A stretch of 64,000 nt of DNA from Phaeodactylibacter xiamenensis (GCF_000759025.1 NZ_JPOS01000037.1:27166-91165), one strand, 5' to 3'. Shown: positions 1 through 9,228, counted from the first letter of the stretch. Made by a program: numbers and translations. The notes: generated from the sequence alone by a model not told the origin.

Positions 1-896
1 ACCGATTGTTCCTCAATGATGGCTACGATGCTCAGAATGAGCAGGAGCCCGGGGATAGAGTTGACCACTTCGATCAGCCGCATCACTCCGAGGTCAAGCG
101 GAATGGTGATGGGTTGCGACCAGACTCCCTTGCCTTTCAACCACACCGCAAGCAGATTGACCAGGCTCATAATGGCGATAATGAGGACCAGGCTCTTGAA
201 TATTTCCCAACCAAAGGTGCCTTCACTTAGGGCAAAGGACCGGGCCTGAAAGCCATAGAAGTAAGCCAGAAAGACCCCCAGCCCGTTTAGAACCAACCGA
301 ATCCGGCTAATGCTGAACCGCTCATCTCCAAAGTAGCCGGCCAGTGCGCCGAGGAAGATGCCGATCAGCGCTGCAATACTCATCGCTACGATACCAACGA
401 GCATAGCTGTGCGGGTGCCGGCAATCATCCCGGCAGCCACATCTCTGCCCAGTTGGTCGGTGCCGAGCCAGTGCCGGAAGCGGGTGGAAGGCACATCCTG
501 CTCATCGCCCGGAGCTACGTAGTTGCGGTTGTTCCGGTCCATCGTTTGGGCGGAGTAGGGGATAGGCGCCCAGATCACATAGTCGTACTCATGCTCATGC
601 CAGCTATTCTGGAAAAAGCGGGCTTCCCAGCTGTCCAGCCCCAGCCCAACCGCATAGGAGCGGAGTACCGGGAAGTGCGACTCCTCGTCCAGCTTGGCGT
701 ATATCGGCTTTTCATTGGCGATGAAGTCGGCAAAGAGGGCAATAAACCCTAGTACGTACAGTACCCGCAGCGACCAGACCGCCATCCGGTTTTTCCGGAA
801 CTGCTGCCGCACGATCGACCAGTAGCTCTGCGGGGGAGCCTGCTGTTGGCTGAGGTGGTCAGCCAGTTCCTGTTCTTTGCGTACGCCAATCAGCAT
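1..896 (-). CDS. Oligopeptide/dipeptide ABC transporter permease, OppC/DppC type (3' part cut by window edge)
   Basis: Reading the minus strand from the ATG at 894-896 gives an open frame that runs off the left edge. The product starts MLIGVRKEQELADHL and has a cytoplasmic N-terminus, a first membrane segment around residues 42-58 and a long extracytoplasmic stretch. Then comes the family signature HWLGTDQLGRDV, typical of OppC/DppC (established), followed by further membrane segments. The first periplasmic loop is longer than in the enterobacterial proteins. The start lies only 2 bases after the stop of the OppB-like gene at 899, so the two are co-transcribed and probably translationally coupled. 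The pair would form the membrane channel of a peptide or related-solute importer fed by the two lipoproteins upstream. The ATPase subunits are not in the window; they may lie further left or elsewhere. Confidence 0.88.
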   Translation of the reverse strand, partial: MLIGVRKEQELADHLSQQQAPPQSYWSIVRQQFRKNRMAVWSLRVLYVLGFIALFADFIANEKPIYAKLDEESHFPVLRSYAVGLGLDSWEARFFQNSWHEHEYDYVIWAPIPYSAQTMDRNNRNYVAPGDEQDVPSTRFRHWLGTDQLGRDVAAGMIAGTRTAMLVGIVAMSIAALIGIFLGALAGYFGDERFSISRIRLVLNGLGVFLAYFYGFQARSFALSEGTFGWEIFKSLVLIIAIMSLVNLLAVWLKGKGVWSQPITIPLDLGVMRLIEVVNSIPGLLLILSIVAIIEEQS

Positions 897-898
897 GG

Positions 899-2317
899 TT
901 AATTCTTGTCTTTTCCGTAGGAGACCCGGGGGTCTGCCATTGCATAAAGGATATCAGCCACCAGTATACCGGTCATCGTCAGTATCGCAGCAAGCATTAA
1001 TACGGTGTACACTACCGGCCAGTCGCGCTGAAAAATAGCATCAACGGTCAGTTTACCCATACCTGGTATATTGAAAATCACCTCAATCACCACCGAGCCG
1101 GCAAACACCGCTGGGAAGATACTCGCAAACATCGTGATAATGGGAAATAAAGCGTTGCTGAACGCATGTTTCCAGATCACCGGTTGCGCATTCAGGCCTT
1201 TGGCCCAGGCGGTACGGATGTAGTCTTGCCGGATCACGTTCAACATGCCGCCCCTTACCTGACGCGAAATAAAGGCCAGCGCACCGTAGGCCAGGCAAAA
1301 GACCGGTAGCACCAGGTGTGTGCCGGCTTCCACAAACCGCTGCCAGAATGGTGCCTCCGGCGGCAGGTCGCCCAGTCCCAGAGACGGAAACCAGTCCATA
1401 CCGTACTCCGGCGTGGTAAAGAAAACCACCAGCATCGTGGCAATCCAGAAATTCGGCAGCGAATACAGCACGAAGAGCAGCAAAGTCGTCACACGGTCAA
1501 ACGTACTGTCTTTCCAGACCGCCGAAAACACTCCAATCGGCACCGACAAAAGGTAGGCAATAAAAATGGCCAGGAGGTTCATCGTCAGGGTCCACCGCAG
1601 CGCATCCCCCATCTTATCGGCCACAGGCCGGCTGTCAATAAAGGATTCTCCAAAATCGAGGGTCAGAAAATCCGTAATCCAGTTGTGGTACTGATTGTCG
1701 AACCCGTACCATTTGATATCGGGGATGTAGAGTCGCCCGGGGCTGGCCTGAGCCTTAAGCTGACTATACGTTTCCTGCAGTTGGGCTACCGAAGTGCCGA
1801 TGGTTGCCTGCAGGGTGCTGTCTCCGGCGGTTTGGCTGGCGGCTTTGTCGAGCAGGCTGCTGATGCGCTCGTCTTTATAAGCCAGGTACAGCTGTTTGAT
1901 GAGTGGGCGCACGGCACGAACGGCTTCGGTTTTGCCCAGGAGTTGTTCGGTACCTTGGTCTGCCTTTCGTATTGCATGATAGTAGTTGGAAATGGCTTCC
2001 CAGTTACCATACTGTTGAATGAGCTTGACCAGGTTTTCCCTTTCATCGCGCTTGAAGATGCGGTAGAGGGTGTCGGGGTAGGCCGCAGAAGACAGGCTCA
2101 GGTAAAAAACAGGCTTGTCCAGCCCCAGGTATTCGGACGTTTCCCGGTACACCCGGTCTGCGTCCCTTAGCTCACGCTGCAGTCCTCCACCCATATCACG
2201 GTTGCGCTGTTCCACCGGGTCGCCAGGTGCCATCTTGCTCAGCCCAAAGGCCAGCAAAGAGATGACCAGCAGGGTGGGCAGAAAAATCAACAGGCGTTTA
2301 AGCAGGTACTGCAGCAT
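899..2317 (-). CDS. Oligopeptide/dipeptide ABC transporter permease, OppB/DppB type, with large periplasmic insertion
   Basis: 472 residues, against about 306-340 for usual OppB/DppB. The first membrane helix (residues 5-27, ending GLSKMAPGDPVE) matches the OppB N-terminus. It is followed by about 150 extra, mostly charged residues (about 38-195) before the conserved part resumes. The EAA loop for docking the ATPase is visible near DYIRTAWAKGL (about residues 365-375). The C-terminal IPGMGKLTVDAI and ADPRVSYGK segments are family-typical. It starts 13 bases after the stop of the binding protein at 2331 and is followed at once by the OppC-like gene, so it belongs to that operon. The insertion is presumably a periplasmic cap or docking element; its role is unknown. 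The family call is firm; the substrate (peptides, nickel or sugars) cannot be told from sequence. Confidence 0.93.
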   Translation of the reverse strand: MLQYLLKRLLIFLPTLLVISLLAFGLSKMAPGDPVEQRNRDMGGGLQRELRDADRVYRETSEYLGLDKPVFYLSLSSAAYPDTLYRIFKRDERENLVKLIQQYGNWEAISNYYHAIRKADQGTEQLLGKTEAVRAVRPLIKQLYLAYKDERISSLLDKAASQTAGDSTLQATIGTSVAQLQETYSQLKAQASPGRLYIPDIKWYGFDNQYHNWITDFLTLDFGESFIDSRPVADKMGDALRWTLTMNLLAIFIAYLLSVPIGVFSAVWKDSTFDRVTTLLLFVLYSLPNFWIATMLVVFFTTPEYGMDWFPSLGLGDLPPEAPFWQRFVEAGTHLVLPVFCLAYGALAFISRQVRGGMLNVIRQDYIRTAWAKGLNAQPVIWKHAFSNALFPIITMFASIFPAVFAGSVVIEVIFNIPGMGKLTVDAIFQRDWPVVYTVLMLAAILTMTGILVADILYAMADPRVSYGKDKN

Positions 2318-2330
2318 AAATGGCGGGCAC

Positions 2331-4115
2331 CTAGCCCTCGGTTTTAAATTTTAATAATGCAGGGACGTAGCCCGGGAACACCGGTGTGATCGGGGCTTCC
2401 AACTCCTTATTAATGATAAGCCGGCCGGTCGGTACCAAAATGGGAATGATCGGCATAGACTCGTGGATTTTGGCCTGTAGGTCCATGTAGAGCTTTTTGC
2501 GCTCCTTGGGATCCAGGGTAACTTGTATACGGTCAATAAGCGCATCGGTTTCAGGAGTGGCAAAACCACTGCGGTCATCACCTTCGGAATGGTACTCCTG
2601 CTTGGGCTCCCAGGTGATGGGCTGAATGCCTTTGGCACCTGCCAGGAGCTCGAAGTCCCGGCGGCTGACATCTTCCATATTCACGTTGTGCTCCTGTGGG
2701 GTCAGGGTGATTTCGATGCCGGCTTTTTTGGCAGACTCCTGAAGCAGCAGCGCTACATTTTGAGAAACCTGCCGCCCGGCGGTGTACTTATATTCCAGCG
2801 ATAATTCCGTGAGCACCCCGTCAATTTCTTTGTCCACAATACCATTATCATTACTGTCTTCCCAGCCGGCTTCGGTCAGCAGTGCCCGGGCCTTCTCCAC
2901 TTCATAGGGGATAGGCTTAATGTCCGGGTTGTGGTAAGAAGAGGAAGCGAGTACGGAGCCGGTCGAAGGCTCTGCCAGCCCAGAGAAAGCCGTATTGATC
3001 ATGCTTTCCACATCAGTGGCATAGGCCAAAGCCCGGCGTACCTTGGGATCTTCCAGTTTTGGAAGGCGGGTATTGACATAAATAAAGGCATGCACCAGAG
3101 AGGGTGGTGTGTAGAAGTCAAACTTTTCAGCTACAAAAGCCGTCTCCTTTAATTCATTGAACTGCTCCGGTGCAGTATTCGCCAGCACATCAAGCTGCCC
3201 GTCCTTCAGGGCAGCCACCGCTGCGGTCTGATCCTGAATGGGGCGGAAGATCATTTCCTGCGGATAGGATTCCATGACAATGCCTGCGCCTTCCACCTGA
3301 TCGCCCCACCAGTCTGCTTTGCGCTCGAGGACCAGCCGCTGACCAGTTTCCCAGCGCACCAGCTTGTAGGGCCCGCAACCATTCACACCTTCCGGCTCCC
3401 GGCTGAAAAAGGGGCTGGTGAACTGCTCGGCAAATTGGTTGATCTTTTCGTTGCTTTCGGCGAGGGCTTTGGCTTTCTCGGTATCCATCAGGTCGGGCAG
3501 GGGGATGTCCGCCATCAACCCGAGGGAGTCATAATGGTGCATAGGCAGCACGGGCAAAGCTGCGCTGATTGCTTCTTCCCCAATGATGTACTTTTGGTCG
3601 GAGTAGACCGTGAACCGCTTCGGGTTTTCCGCATCTATCTCTACTTCTTTAATAAAGGACAAATAAACGCGGTAGGGCGCAGCCGGCACTTTGGGGTTGA
3701 AGGTGGCTTTCATGGTGAACAGGAAGTCCTCTGCCGTCACCGGGCTGCCATTGTCCCAAACGGCTTCCGGGCGGATTTCGAAGGTGTAGGAAACGCCGCC
3801 GGCGTAGGGGTCTTCTTCCAGAATTTTCACTTCAGGCGCGCTCACGGCAAGTGCGGGTTCCAGCTCCAGGGTGGTGGGGTTGAGCCGCTGCAAATAGGAA
3901 AAGGTGGCACCAATAATGGTATTGGAATAATTGCTCAGGGTCAGCACGGGGTTGAGCTGATCGGGCTCCGCATCCAGTTGCAGGCTTACCGATTCAGGGG
4001 CAATGCCTTGGTTCGTTTGGGCGGTATCGGATGCCGGATCGGGATCACTGCCACAGCTAAAGAAGCCAATCAATAGAGCAAACAACAAGAAGCGGAGGGT
4101 ATAACGTAAAGTCAT
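2331..4115 (-). CDS. ABC transporter substrate-binding lipoprotein, family 5 (OppA/DppA-like), copy 1
   Basis: 594 residues. The N-terminus MTLRYTLRFLLFALLIGFFSCG is a lipoprotein signal with the acylated Cys at about 21. The mature part has the family-5 solute-binding layout: LNPVLTLSNY near the N-terminus, then TFEIRPEAVWDNGSPVTAEDF (about 110-130), which resembles the SBP_bac_5 signature (established), then GPYKLVRWETGQ. An acidic GWEDSNDNGIVDKEIDG stretch looks like a short Ca-binding-type loop. The protein lies directly upstream of the permease genes and 49 bases downstream of a paralogous binding protein. It captures the imported solute at the outer face of the inner membrane (inference from family). 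Substrate not determinable. Confidence 0.93.
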   Translation of the reverse strand: MTLRYTLRFLLFALLIGFFSCGSDPDPASDTAQTNQGIAPESVSLQLDAEPDQLNPVLTLSNYSNTIIGATFSYLQRLNPTTLELEPALAVSAPEVKILEEDPYAGGVSYTFEIRPEAVWDNGSPVTAEDFLFTMKATFNPKVPAAPYRVYLSFIKEVEIDAENPKRFTVYSDQKYIIGEEAISAALPVLPMHHYDSLGLMADIPLPDLMDTEKAKALAESNEKINQFAEQFTSPFFSREPEGVNGCGPYKLVRWETGQRLVLERKADWWGDQVEGAGIVMESYPQEMIFRPIQDQTAAVAALKDGQLDVLANTAPEQFNELKETAFVAEKFDFYTPPSLVHAFIYVNTRLPKLEDPKVRRALAYATDVESMINTAFSGLAEPSTGSVLASSSYHNPDIKPIPYEVEKARALLTEAGWEDSNDNGIVDKEIDGVLTELSLEYKYTAGRQVSQNVALLLQESAKKAGIEITLTPQEHNVNMEDVSRRDFELLAGAKGIQPITWEPKQEYHSEGDDRSGFATPETDALIDRIQVTLDPKERKKLYMDLQAKIHESMPIIPILVPTGRLIINKELEAPITPVFPGYVPALLKFKTEG

Positions 4116-4164
4116 GTGGTCGGTTTTTAGATTGAATTGGGGCGAATTAAGGTAAAATAGGTAA

Positions 4165-5967
4165 TTATTGGGGCGCTACATCCCGCAGAACAAAGTCCTG
4201 AACAAAAAAGCCAGGCCTTCGCGCGGAGGCCATCGCTTCGAATCGTTTGCTGATGGCAATGCGTTCCAGTGGCGAAAATAGGAAAATGTAAGGCTGCTCT
4301 TCGTATATCAGCTCCTGAAATTCGAGATAAAGCTCGCGGCGCTTCTGCTCGTCCAGGGTTACCTGTATCGCTTCGATGAGCCGGTCGGCTTCTTCATTGC
4401 GGAAGCTGACGCGGTTGCCACCGGACGGGGTGTCGCTTTCCGAGTGCCAGAGCTGCTTGGGGTCATCGGGTATAGGGGCTTGCCCCCAGCCGCTGGAGTA
4501 GATTTCGTAATCGCGCTTTTTGACCTGGTCGATCAGCACGGTAAATTCTTTGGGTTCGATATTAATGCTTACGCCGGCCCGTTTGGCATTATCCTGAAAG
4601 AGGAGGGCCTGGTTGTTGGCAAATTTGCTGGCTGAGCTGATGATATAGTCCAGCTCCAGTTCGGTAAGTACGCCGTTGAGGTTTTTATCTACGATACCAT
4701 TGCCATTGGTGTCTTCCCAGCCGGCTTCTGCCAGCAAGCTGCGCGCCTGTTCCGGGTCAAAGGGGATGGGGGGCAGCTCGTCATGGTAATAAGGCTTGGT
4801 AGGGTGGAAGGGGCCCACAGTGCGGGTGGCCAGGCCGTTGTAAAGGGTGTTGATCAGTTCATCCACGTCAAGCAGGTGGGCCAGCGCCCGGCGTACCCTT
4901 TTGTCTGCCAGTTTTGGAGACTTATTGTTGAGCCCGATGAAGTAGTATACGAGTGCCGGCGGCGTATGCAGTTCATAACGGTTGCTTACCAGCTCATTGT
5001 CCCTGAGGCCGACAAAGTCTTCGGCATCAATCTGGCTCGTCACATCAATCTGTTCGTCTTTAAGCGCAGCCAGCATGGCCGTCTGATCAGGGATAATCGT
5101 AAAAACCAACCGCTCCGGTGCCGCGCTAAGCATAGCGTAATCCGCCTGCAGTTCATCCCCCCACCAGTCAGTTTTGCGGGACAATTCAATTTTCTGCCCG
5201 GTTTCCCAGCCTTCAAAAGTGTAAGGGCCGGAACCGGAAACGAAGCCTTTTTCCCGGGAGTACTTAGGGCTGTTGAAAGCATCTGCAAAAGCCTGCAGGC
5301 CCGGGTCGGACTCCACAAGGCGGGCCGCTGCCTCAGGGTCGGACAAGTCCGCCACACGGTATGGGCTAAGCAGGCCTTCCGGGTCATAAATATGGGCAGG
5401 CAGTACTGTCATATTGCTGATGGCAGGCTCGCCGAGTATATATTTCTTATTGGCATAAACCGTGAACGCTTTGGGGTTGTCAGCATTGACCTCCACCTCG
5501 CTGATGAACTCCAGGTAGGCGCGGTAGTGCGCGGCATTGACTTTGGGATTGAGAATGGCTTTGAGCGTAAAAGCGAGGTCATGCCCGGTGATCGGGCTGC
5601 CGTCATCCCAAACCGCGGTCTCATGTATTTCGAAAGTGTAGGCGACACCACCGGCGTTGGGGGCCTCAGTGATTTCTTTAACCACGGGGGGCGCTTTTGC
5701 CAGCTGCGGTTCCAGCTCCAGCGTAGTGGGGTTGAAGTGGAGGAGGTTCAGAAAGAGCTGCTCGTTCACCACGCGGGCGTAAGTGCTCGCCGCAAGTATA
5801 GGGTTCAGCCGGTCGGGCTCGGCAGGAAGCCGGGCGTAAACGACATTGTCTTTGCGCTTGAAATCCACTCCGGAGGCTTGCCCGCCGGAAGCAGGCGAAC
5901 TGTCCTGGCAACGCCAAAGAAAAAAACTAAGCATCAGCAGTAGTACTGCGGGGCTGATTTTGATCAT
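4165..5967 (-). CDS. ABC transporter substrate-binding lipoprotein, family 5, copy 2
   Basis: About 600 residues, first gene of the transporter operon. I chose the ATG at 5965-5967 (MIKISPAVLLLMLSFFLWRC) because it puts a lipoprotein signal right at the start. A TTG six codons further up, at 5985, would also be in frame. The architecture is the same as that of the next gene: LNPILAASTY, then TFEIHETAVWDDGSPITGHD, then GPYTFEGWETGQ, then a D-rich EDTNGNGIVDKNLNG loop. This points to tandem duplication of a binding-protein gene followed by divergence. Two binding proteins sharing one permease pair would broaden the substrate range (inference). Confidence 0.92.
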   Translation of the reverse strand: MIKISPAVLLLMLSFFLWRCQDSSPASGGQASGVDFKRKDNVVYARLPAEPDRLNPILAASTYARVVNEQLFLNLLHFNPTTLELEPQLAKAPPVVKEITEAPNAGGVAYTFEIHETAVWDDGSPITGHDLAFTLKAILNPKVNAAHYRAYLEFISEVEVNADNPKAFTVYANKKYILGEPAISNMTVLPAHIYDPEGLLSPYRVADLSDPEAAARLVESDPGLQAFADAFNSPKYSREKGFVSGSGPYTFEGWETGQKIELSRKTDWWGDELQADYAMLSAAPERLVFTIIPDQTAMLAALKDEQIDVTSQIDAEDFVGLRDNELVSNRYELHTPPALVYYFIGLNNKSPKLADKRVRRALAHLLDVDELINTLYNGLATRTVGPFHPTKPYYHDELPPIPFDPEQARSLLAEAGWEDTNGNGIVDKNLNGVLTELELDYIISSASKFANNQALLFQDNAKRAGVSINIEPKEFTVLIDQVKKRDYEIYSSGWGQAPIPDDPKQLWHSESDTPSGGNRVSFRNEEADRLIEAIQVTLDEQKRRELYLEFQELIYEEQPYIFLFSPLERIAISKRFEAMASARRPGFFVQDFVLRDVAPQ

Positions 5968-6517
5968 ATTTTCAGATTCGTTCAAAGGAAGAATAAGCTT
6001 GGGACCTGCCCGAAATTAAAGGATTTGGTGAGTAATTTATAATTATTTTTCCGGAGGTGGCCTGGTAGGTATAACAAATTGCTCAAAACAGAAAGTGATA
6101 CCGTAGATTATATACGCCATATGAAGTGGCCACTAGTTACCGGGGGGCAACCCTCTGCATTTAAGCGCAATGGCTGCTGGGGTAGAGCTTCCCGCTCTGC
6201 TCCAGCTTATCCAATAGAGGCAAACAGCAAATGCTGCCAGGCTATCAAAAGTGCAGTTTGTTATGCACACGGCGGCTTGTTAGCGGGCCAATCGCCTTGG
6301 TACGCCGGGGCGGAGTGGTGAACAAAACGGGTTTTTCTCAATCAGGTGTCTCAGATAAATGGCTGGTCAATTGGGGCTTGATCCCGGGCACGCTCTGCTG
6401 GCGAAACGGCCGGTTGTCCGGTCATTTACCGAAATGAATGGCCTTCACCCCCGACCCCCGCCATGGTTATCAATGTAACCCATACGGTCCTTGCTGCGCT
6501 CCAGAACTGCAAAACCC

Positions 6518-6691
6518 TTAGTGTATGTTTGGAGTAAACGAGAGTTGATAATCAAAGAGTTGTGGTTATGACTAAATGGAAAAATGCGCGTTTGGCGGGT
6601 CAAATAAGTATTTTTCCATGACGTTCCCGGTTTGACCGGGATTCACAAGACTTTGGTTATCAGCCGAAGTGCACCTCCAAACATACACTAA
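6518..6691. repeat. MITE-like imperfect palindrome with 17 bp perfect terminal inverted repeats
   Basis: TTAGTGTATGTTTGGAG at 6518-6534 is exactly complementary to 6675-6691. Inside, a second imperfect arm pair (TTGATAATCAAAG... against the complement of ...CTTTGGTTATCAG) and a third perfect 10 bp pair (ATGGAAAAAT at 6576-6585 and ATTTTTCCAT at 6610-6619) nest in register. The right half also carries a small CCCGGT/ACCGGG hairpin that is absent from the left half. No protein is encoded, and I see no clear target-site duplication. The size and nested symmetry resemble a miniature inverted-repeat element or a large structured RNA/DNA cruciform (inference). Confidence 0.6.
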
Positions 6692-6769
6692 TGTAAAAGT
6701 GGCGAGCAGTGCCCTAGGGGCAGTCCTGGATTCCGAGCGTTGCCGGTCGGTGTGGCTTGGGGGAATCAT

Positions 6770-6800
6770 AACGCCGGGGGCTCTCCTTTCCCCCGGCGTT
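6770..6800. repeat. Perfect 11 bp hairpin
   Basis: AACGCCGGGGG at 6770-6780 pairs perfectly with CCCCCGGCGTT at 6790-6800 around a 9-base loop. It is very stable but has no following T-run on either strand, so it is not a typical intrinsic terminator. It lies 79 bases beyond the MITE-like palindrome. Confidence 0.6.
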
Positions 6801-7024
6801 GTGTAAGCAGTACCTTAGCCGGGGTGGCTTGGGTTTTTACATTTCGTACCTGTCTGCCATGGCCAGCCAGGCAGGCCTATGGCACGAGGAGATGGAAGAT
6901 ATTAGTGGTTGCCTATATATTAGCCCCTATGAGGCATTGGCTGTGGCTGGGCTACCGGGAGGCGACCGCAAAGGTGCCGTGCTTTTGGGAGGCGCAGGCT
7001 GGTGCTCAACCTGAACCTTTTCTA

Positions 7025-7050
7025 TTCGACGTAGCTTCAGCGAAGTCGAA
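7025..7050. repeat. Short REP-like palindromic element
   Basis: TTCGAC (7025-7030) and GTCGAA (7045-7050) flank an inner CTTC-AGC-GAAG hairpin. Short interspersed palindromes of this TTCGAC/GAAG type occur in many Bacteroidota intergenic regions (recalled knowledge). A related GACTTC/GAAGTC palindrome occurs twice at 30.5 kb in this window. Confidence 0.45.
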
Positions 7051-7187
7051 AACCTTTCCCTGGCAATCCCAGGTAGAGGCTGCACCAGGAGGCTACCCTG
7101 AACCTTGCCTTTCAGGAATTGTTAAAAAACTACGCCAAGCCACGCAGTGCTCGGCATGGTTTACCTTCAAAACAAAAACCAACGGAT

Positions 7188-8090
7188 ATGTCTACAGTTC
7201 TCATCGGTGGCGGTACAGGTCTAATTGGGACACGGCTCAGCGCATTGCTCAAAGCAAAAGGGTACGAGGTGATGCACCTCAGCCGGACGGCCCGGCCTGA
7301 TGCTGAATTCCCCGCCTTCGAGTGGGATGTTGAAGCGGGCACGATCGACGAGGCCGCTGTGGCAAAAGCGGATTATGTGATCAATCTGGCGGGGGCAGGC
7401 ATTGCCGACCGCCCCTGGACCAAAGCCCGGAAAAAGCTGATCATCAGCAGCCGTGTCCAGTCCGCAGCTTTGCTGGCCGATACCTTCCAAAAACTGGGGC
7501 ATCAGCCTAAGGCTTATCTTTCCAGCTCTGCGATTGGTTACTACGGTGACCGCGGCAACGAGTGGATGTCAGAAGATGCGGCGCCCGGCGACGGCTTCCT
7601 TTCGGAAAGTACACAGGCCTGGGAAGAAGCCATCAAGGGCGTGGCGGAAACAGGCGTGCGGACGGTTGGGCTGCGTATCGGGATTGTGCTGTCTACTCAG
7701 GGCGGCGCACTGGAAAAAATGCTCATCCCTTTCCGGTTTTACACAGGCACTTACTTTGGAGACGGCGAGCAATGGTACAGCTGGATCCATATTGATGATA
7801 TCGCCCGGATGTTCATTTATGCGCTGGAAACGGAGACGATATCGGGTTTCTACAACGGCGTAGCGCCCAATCCGGTGACCAACAAACGCCTGGTTACCCA
7901 AATGAAGGAAGCGCTGAATTCCCCGGCTTTGATCGTGCCGGCGCCGGCTTTTGCCATGCGCTTAGCGATGGGCGAAATGGCGGATGCCGTACTGGACAGC
8001 ACTCGCGTACTGGCGGATAAGATTCAGGCTACGGGCTTTACCTTTGAATATCCGGCCATCGACAAGGCGCTGGATCAGCTGCTGGGTTAA
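7188..8090 (+). CDS. TIGR01777-family NAD-dependent epimerase/dehydratase-like oxidoreductase
   Basis: 300 residues from the ATG at 7188. This start is preferred over in-frame codons upstream because the Rossmann fold begins at once: MSTVLIGGGTGLIGTRL, with the GGGTGLIG dinucleotide-binding loop at about 6-13. Further family marks are VINLAGAGIADRPWTKARKK (about 65-85), YLSSSAIGYYGDRGNEWMSE (about 115-135), the RIGIVLSTQGGAL segment and the C-terminal DSTRVLADKIQATGFTFEYP. These are typical of the YfcH/SDR39U1-like short-chain family (established); its physiological substrate is unknown. The stop codon shares TTAA with the convergent M23 peptidase gene (4-base overlap). Cytoplasmic. Confidence 0.92.
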   Translation: MSTVLIGGGTGLIGTRLSALLKAKGYEVMHLSRTARPDAEFPAFEWDVEAGTIDEAAVAKADYVINLAGAGIADRPWTKARKKLIISSRVQSAALLADTFQKLGHQPKAYLSSSAIGYYGDRGNEWMSEDAAPGDGFLSESTQAWEEAIKGVAETGVRTVGLRIGIVLSTQGGALEKMLIPFRFYTGTYFGDGEQWYSWIHIDDIARMFIYALETETISGFYNGVAPNPVTNKRLVTQMKEALNSPALIVPAPAFAMRLAMGEMADAVLDSTRVLADKIQATGFTFEYPAIDKALDQLLG

Positions 8091-8992
8091 AATTTAATAT
8101 ACTCCACCGGGTCTACCGGCTTGCCTTTGTGCCAAAGCTCGAAGTGCAGGTGCGGCCCGTCCGACAGGGTCCCGGTATTGCCAATAATGGCAACAGCTTC
8201 CCCGGCTTTGACAAAACTGCCCGCCTCCTTCAGCAGCACGGAGTTGTGCTTGTAGAAGGTGATGGTATTGTTGGAGTGCTGAATGCCGATGGTGTTGCCG
8301 GTCTCAAGCGTCCAGTCGGAGAAAAAGATAAACCCATCCATCGCGGATTTGATCGCGGTGTTTTTAGGTGCCAGTACATCCACGCCGTAGTGTTTTTTGT
8401 CAGGCATGAAGGCGGCACTGATTTCTCCGGTAACGGGCGGGGAGAAAAACAACTGCTCCAGGGGCACATCGCCCGGAGAGAAGTTGATGGGGCGGCCACG
8501 GCGTGCCACATCTCCAATCTCTTTGAGTTCCAGTTCTTCACGTAGTTGTTCCTCCGCCTCTGAGCGTTCCACCTCCTGCAGGGAGTCCATGTGTACTTCA
8601 GGGCCAGCTTTTTGCTCAGCCTGTTCGGCGGTTTCCACATCTCCCACGAGCACTTTGCGGATATTTTCAGAATAGGCCCGCTGGGCGGCGAGCTGTTGCT
8701 CCAGCGACTGTACCTCATCGTATAGTTTTTCCACCTGCCGGCGGGCTTTGTCGCCTTCGCCGTAGCCGGGCACGTACTGGCGCAGCGGGGTAAAGGCAAT
8801 GGCGGTCACCACCAGAAAAGCCACCAAGACCAGAATGGTGCTGGCTGCGACGTACACATTGAGCAGGGTAAGCCGGTAAGAGCCCACTTCTTCGAAGGTC
8901 TCGTTGTTCATGATGATAAAACGGTACGTATGCTGCAGGTTCTGCTTCGTCCGTTTCCACCACGCTTTGAATTTATCTTCGTTCGGAGCCAT
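8087..8992 (-). CDS. M23-family metallopeptidase, membrane-anchored
   Basis: 301 residues from the ATG at 8990-8992 (MAPNEDKFKAWWKRT). A further upstream in-frame start at 9061 would add a poorly plausible tail. A single membrane helix lies at about 42-65 (VYVAASTILVLVAFLVVTAIAF), then a coiled-coil stretch (about 80-110), then the C-terminal LytM domain. Zinc ligands are visible: HYGVD (H and D), and the HLHFELW motif near the end. The gene is therefore an active-looking peptidoglycan endopeptidase acting in the periplasm (family knowledge). It is divergent from the porW-like gene and converges with the TIGR01777 gene. Confidence 0.93.
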   Translation of the reverse strand: MAPNEDKFKAWWKRTKQNLQHTYRFIIMNNETFEEVGSYRLTLLNVYVAASTILVLVAFLVVTAIAFTPLRQYVPGYGEGDKARRQVEKLYDEVQSLEQQLAAQRAYSENIRKVLVGDVETAEQAEQKAGPEVHMDSLQEVERSEAEEQLREELELKEIGDVARRGRPINFSPGDVPLEQLFFSPPVTGEISAAFMPDKKHYGVDVLAPKNTAIKSAMDGFIFFSDWTLETGNTIGIQHSNNTITFYKHNSVLLKEAGSFVKAGEAVAIIGNTGTLSDGPHLHFELWHKGKPVDPVEYIKF

Positions 8993-9069
8993 CTGTGTTT
9001 GTTGTTTCTTGCATCCGCCTGAATAACGCTGCCAGGCTGCTAAAATTTGACGCAGACCCACTCAAAAGG

Positions 9070-9100
9070 TTTGTAGTCTGTTAATAATAAAATAATTTTG
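9070..9100 (+). promoter_or_regulatory. Bacteroidota-type promoter upstream of the porW-like gene
   Basis: TTTG at 9070-9073 and TAATTTTG at 9093-9100 are separated by exactly 19 bases. They match the known Bacteroidota -33/-7 consensus TTTG-N19/20-TAnnTTTG. The site lies in the divergent gap between the M23 and porW-like genes and points rightward, giving a leader of roughly 120 bases. Confidence 0.6.
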
Positions 9101-9228
9101 GCTTTTGGCGTTTATTATACAGTTCCGGGTTCGCAAAGTTAGGCAGTGTCCACAGCGCCCGGAAGTAATTCGGCCTTTTTCTTTACAATTTGGCGCCCCG
9201 GCAGGCGCATTCGGAAAATAACAGGACT

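Larger units (their letters stand above)
5968..7187. other. 1.2 kb non-coding stretch with palindromic elements
   Basis: No reading frame here looks like a protein: the possible frames have no recognisable domain and cross strong hairpins. The stretch contains a 174 bp MITE-like inverted-repeat element (6518-6691), an 11 bp perfect hairpin (6770-6800) and a REP-like TTCGAC/GTCGAA element (7025-7050). It also has loosely repeated AGGCTG...CTGAACCTT segments near 6990-7105. It separates the start of the leftward transporter operon from the rightward TIGR01777 gene, so it must also hold both promoters. Confidence 0.7.

Noticed and set aside
6079..7300. Several 65-186 codon frames in the 6-7.2 kb stretch
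   Set aside because: They cross the palindromes, overlap one another on both strands, and show no domain; the real gene starts at 7188.
7188..8090. Considered an earlier start at 7119 for the epimerase
   Set aside because: The added 23 residues (basic, no motif) do not belong to the Rossmann fold, which starts at once from the ATG at 7188.
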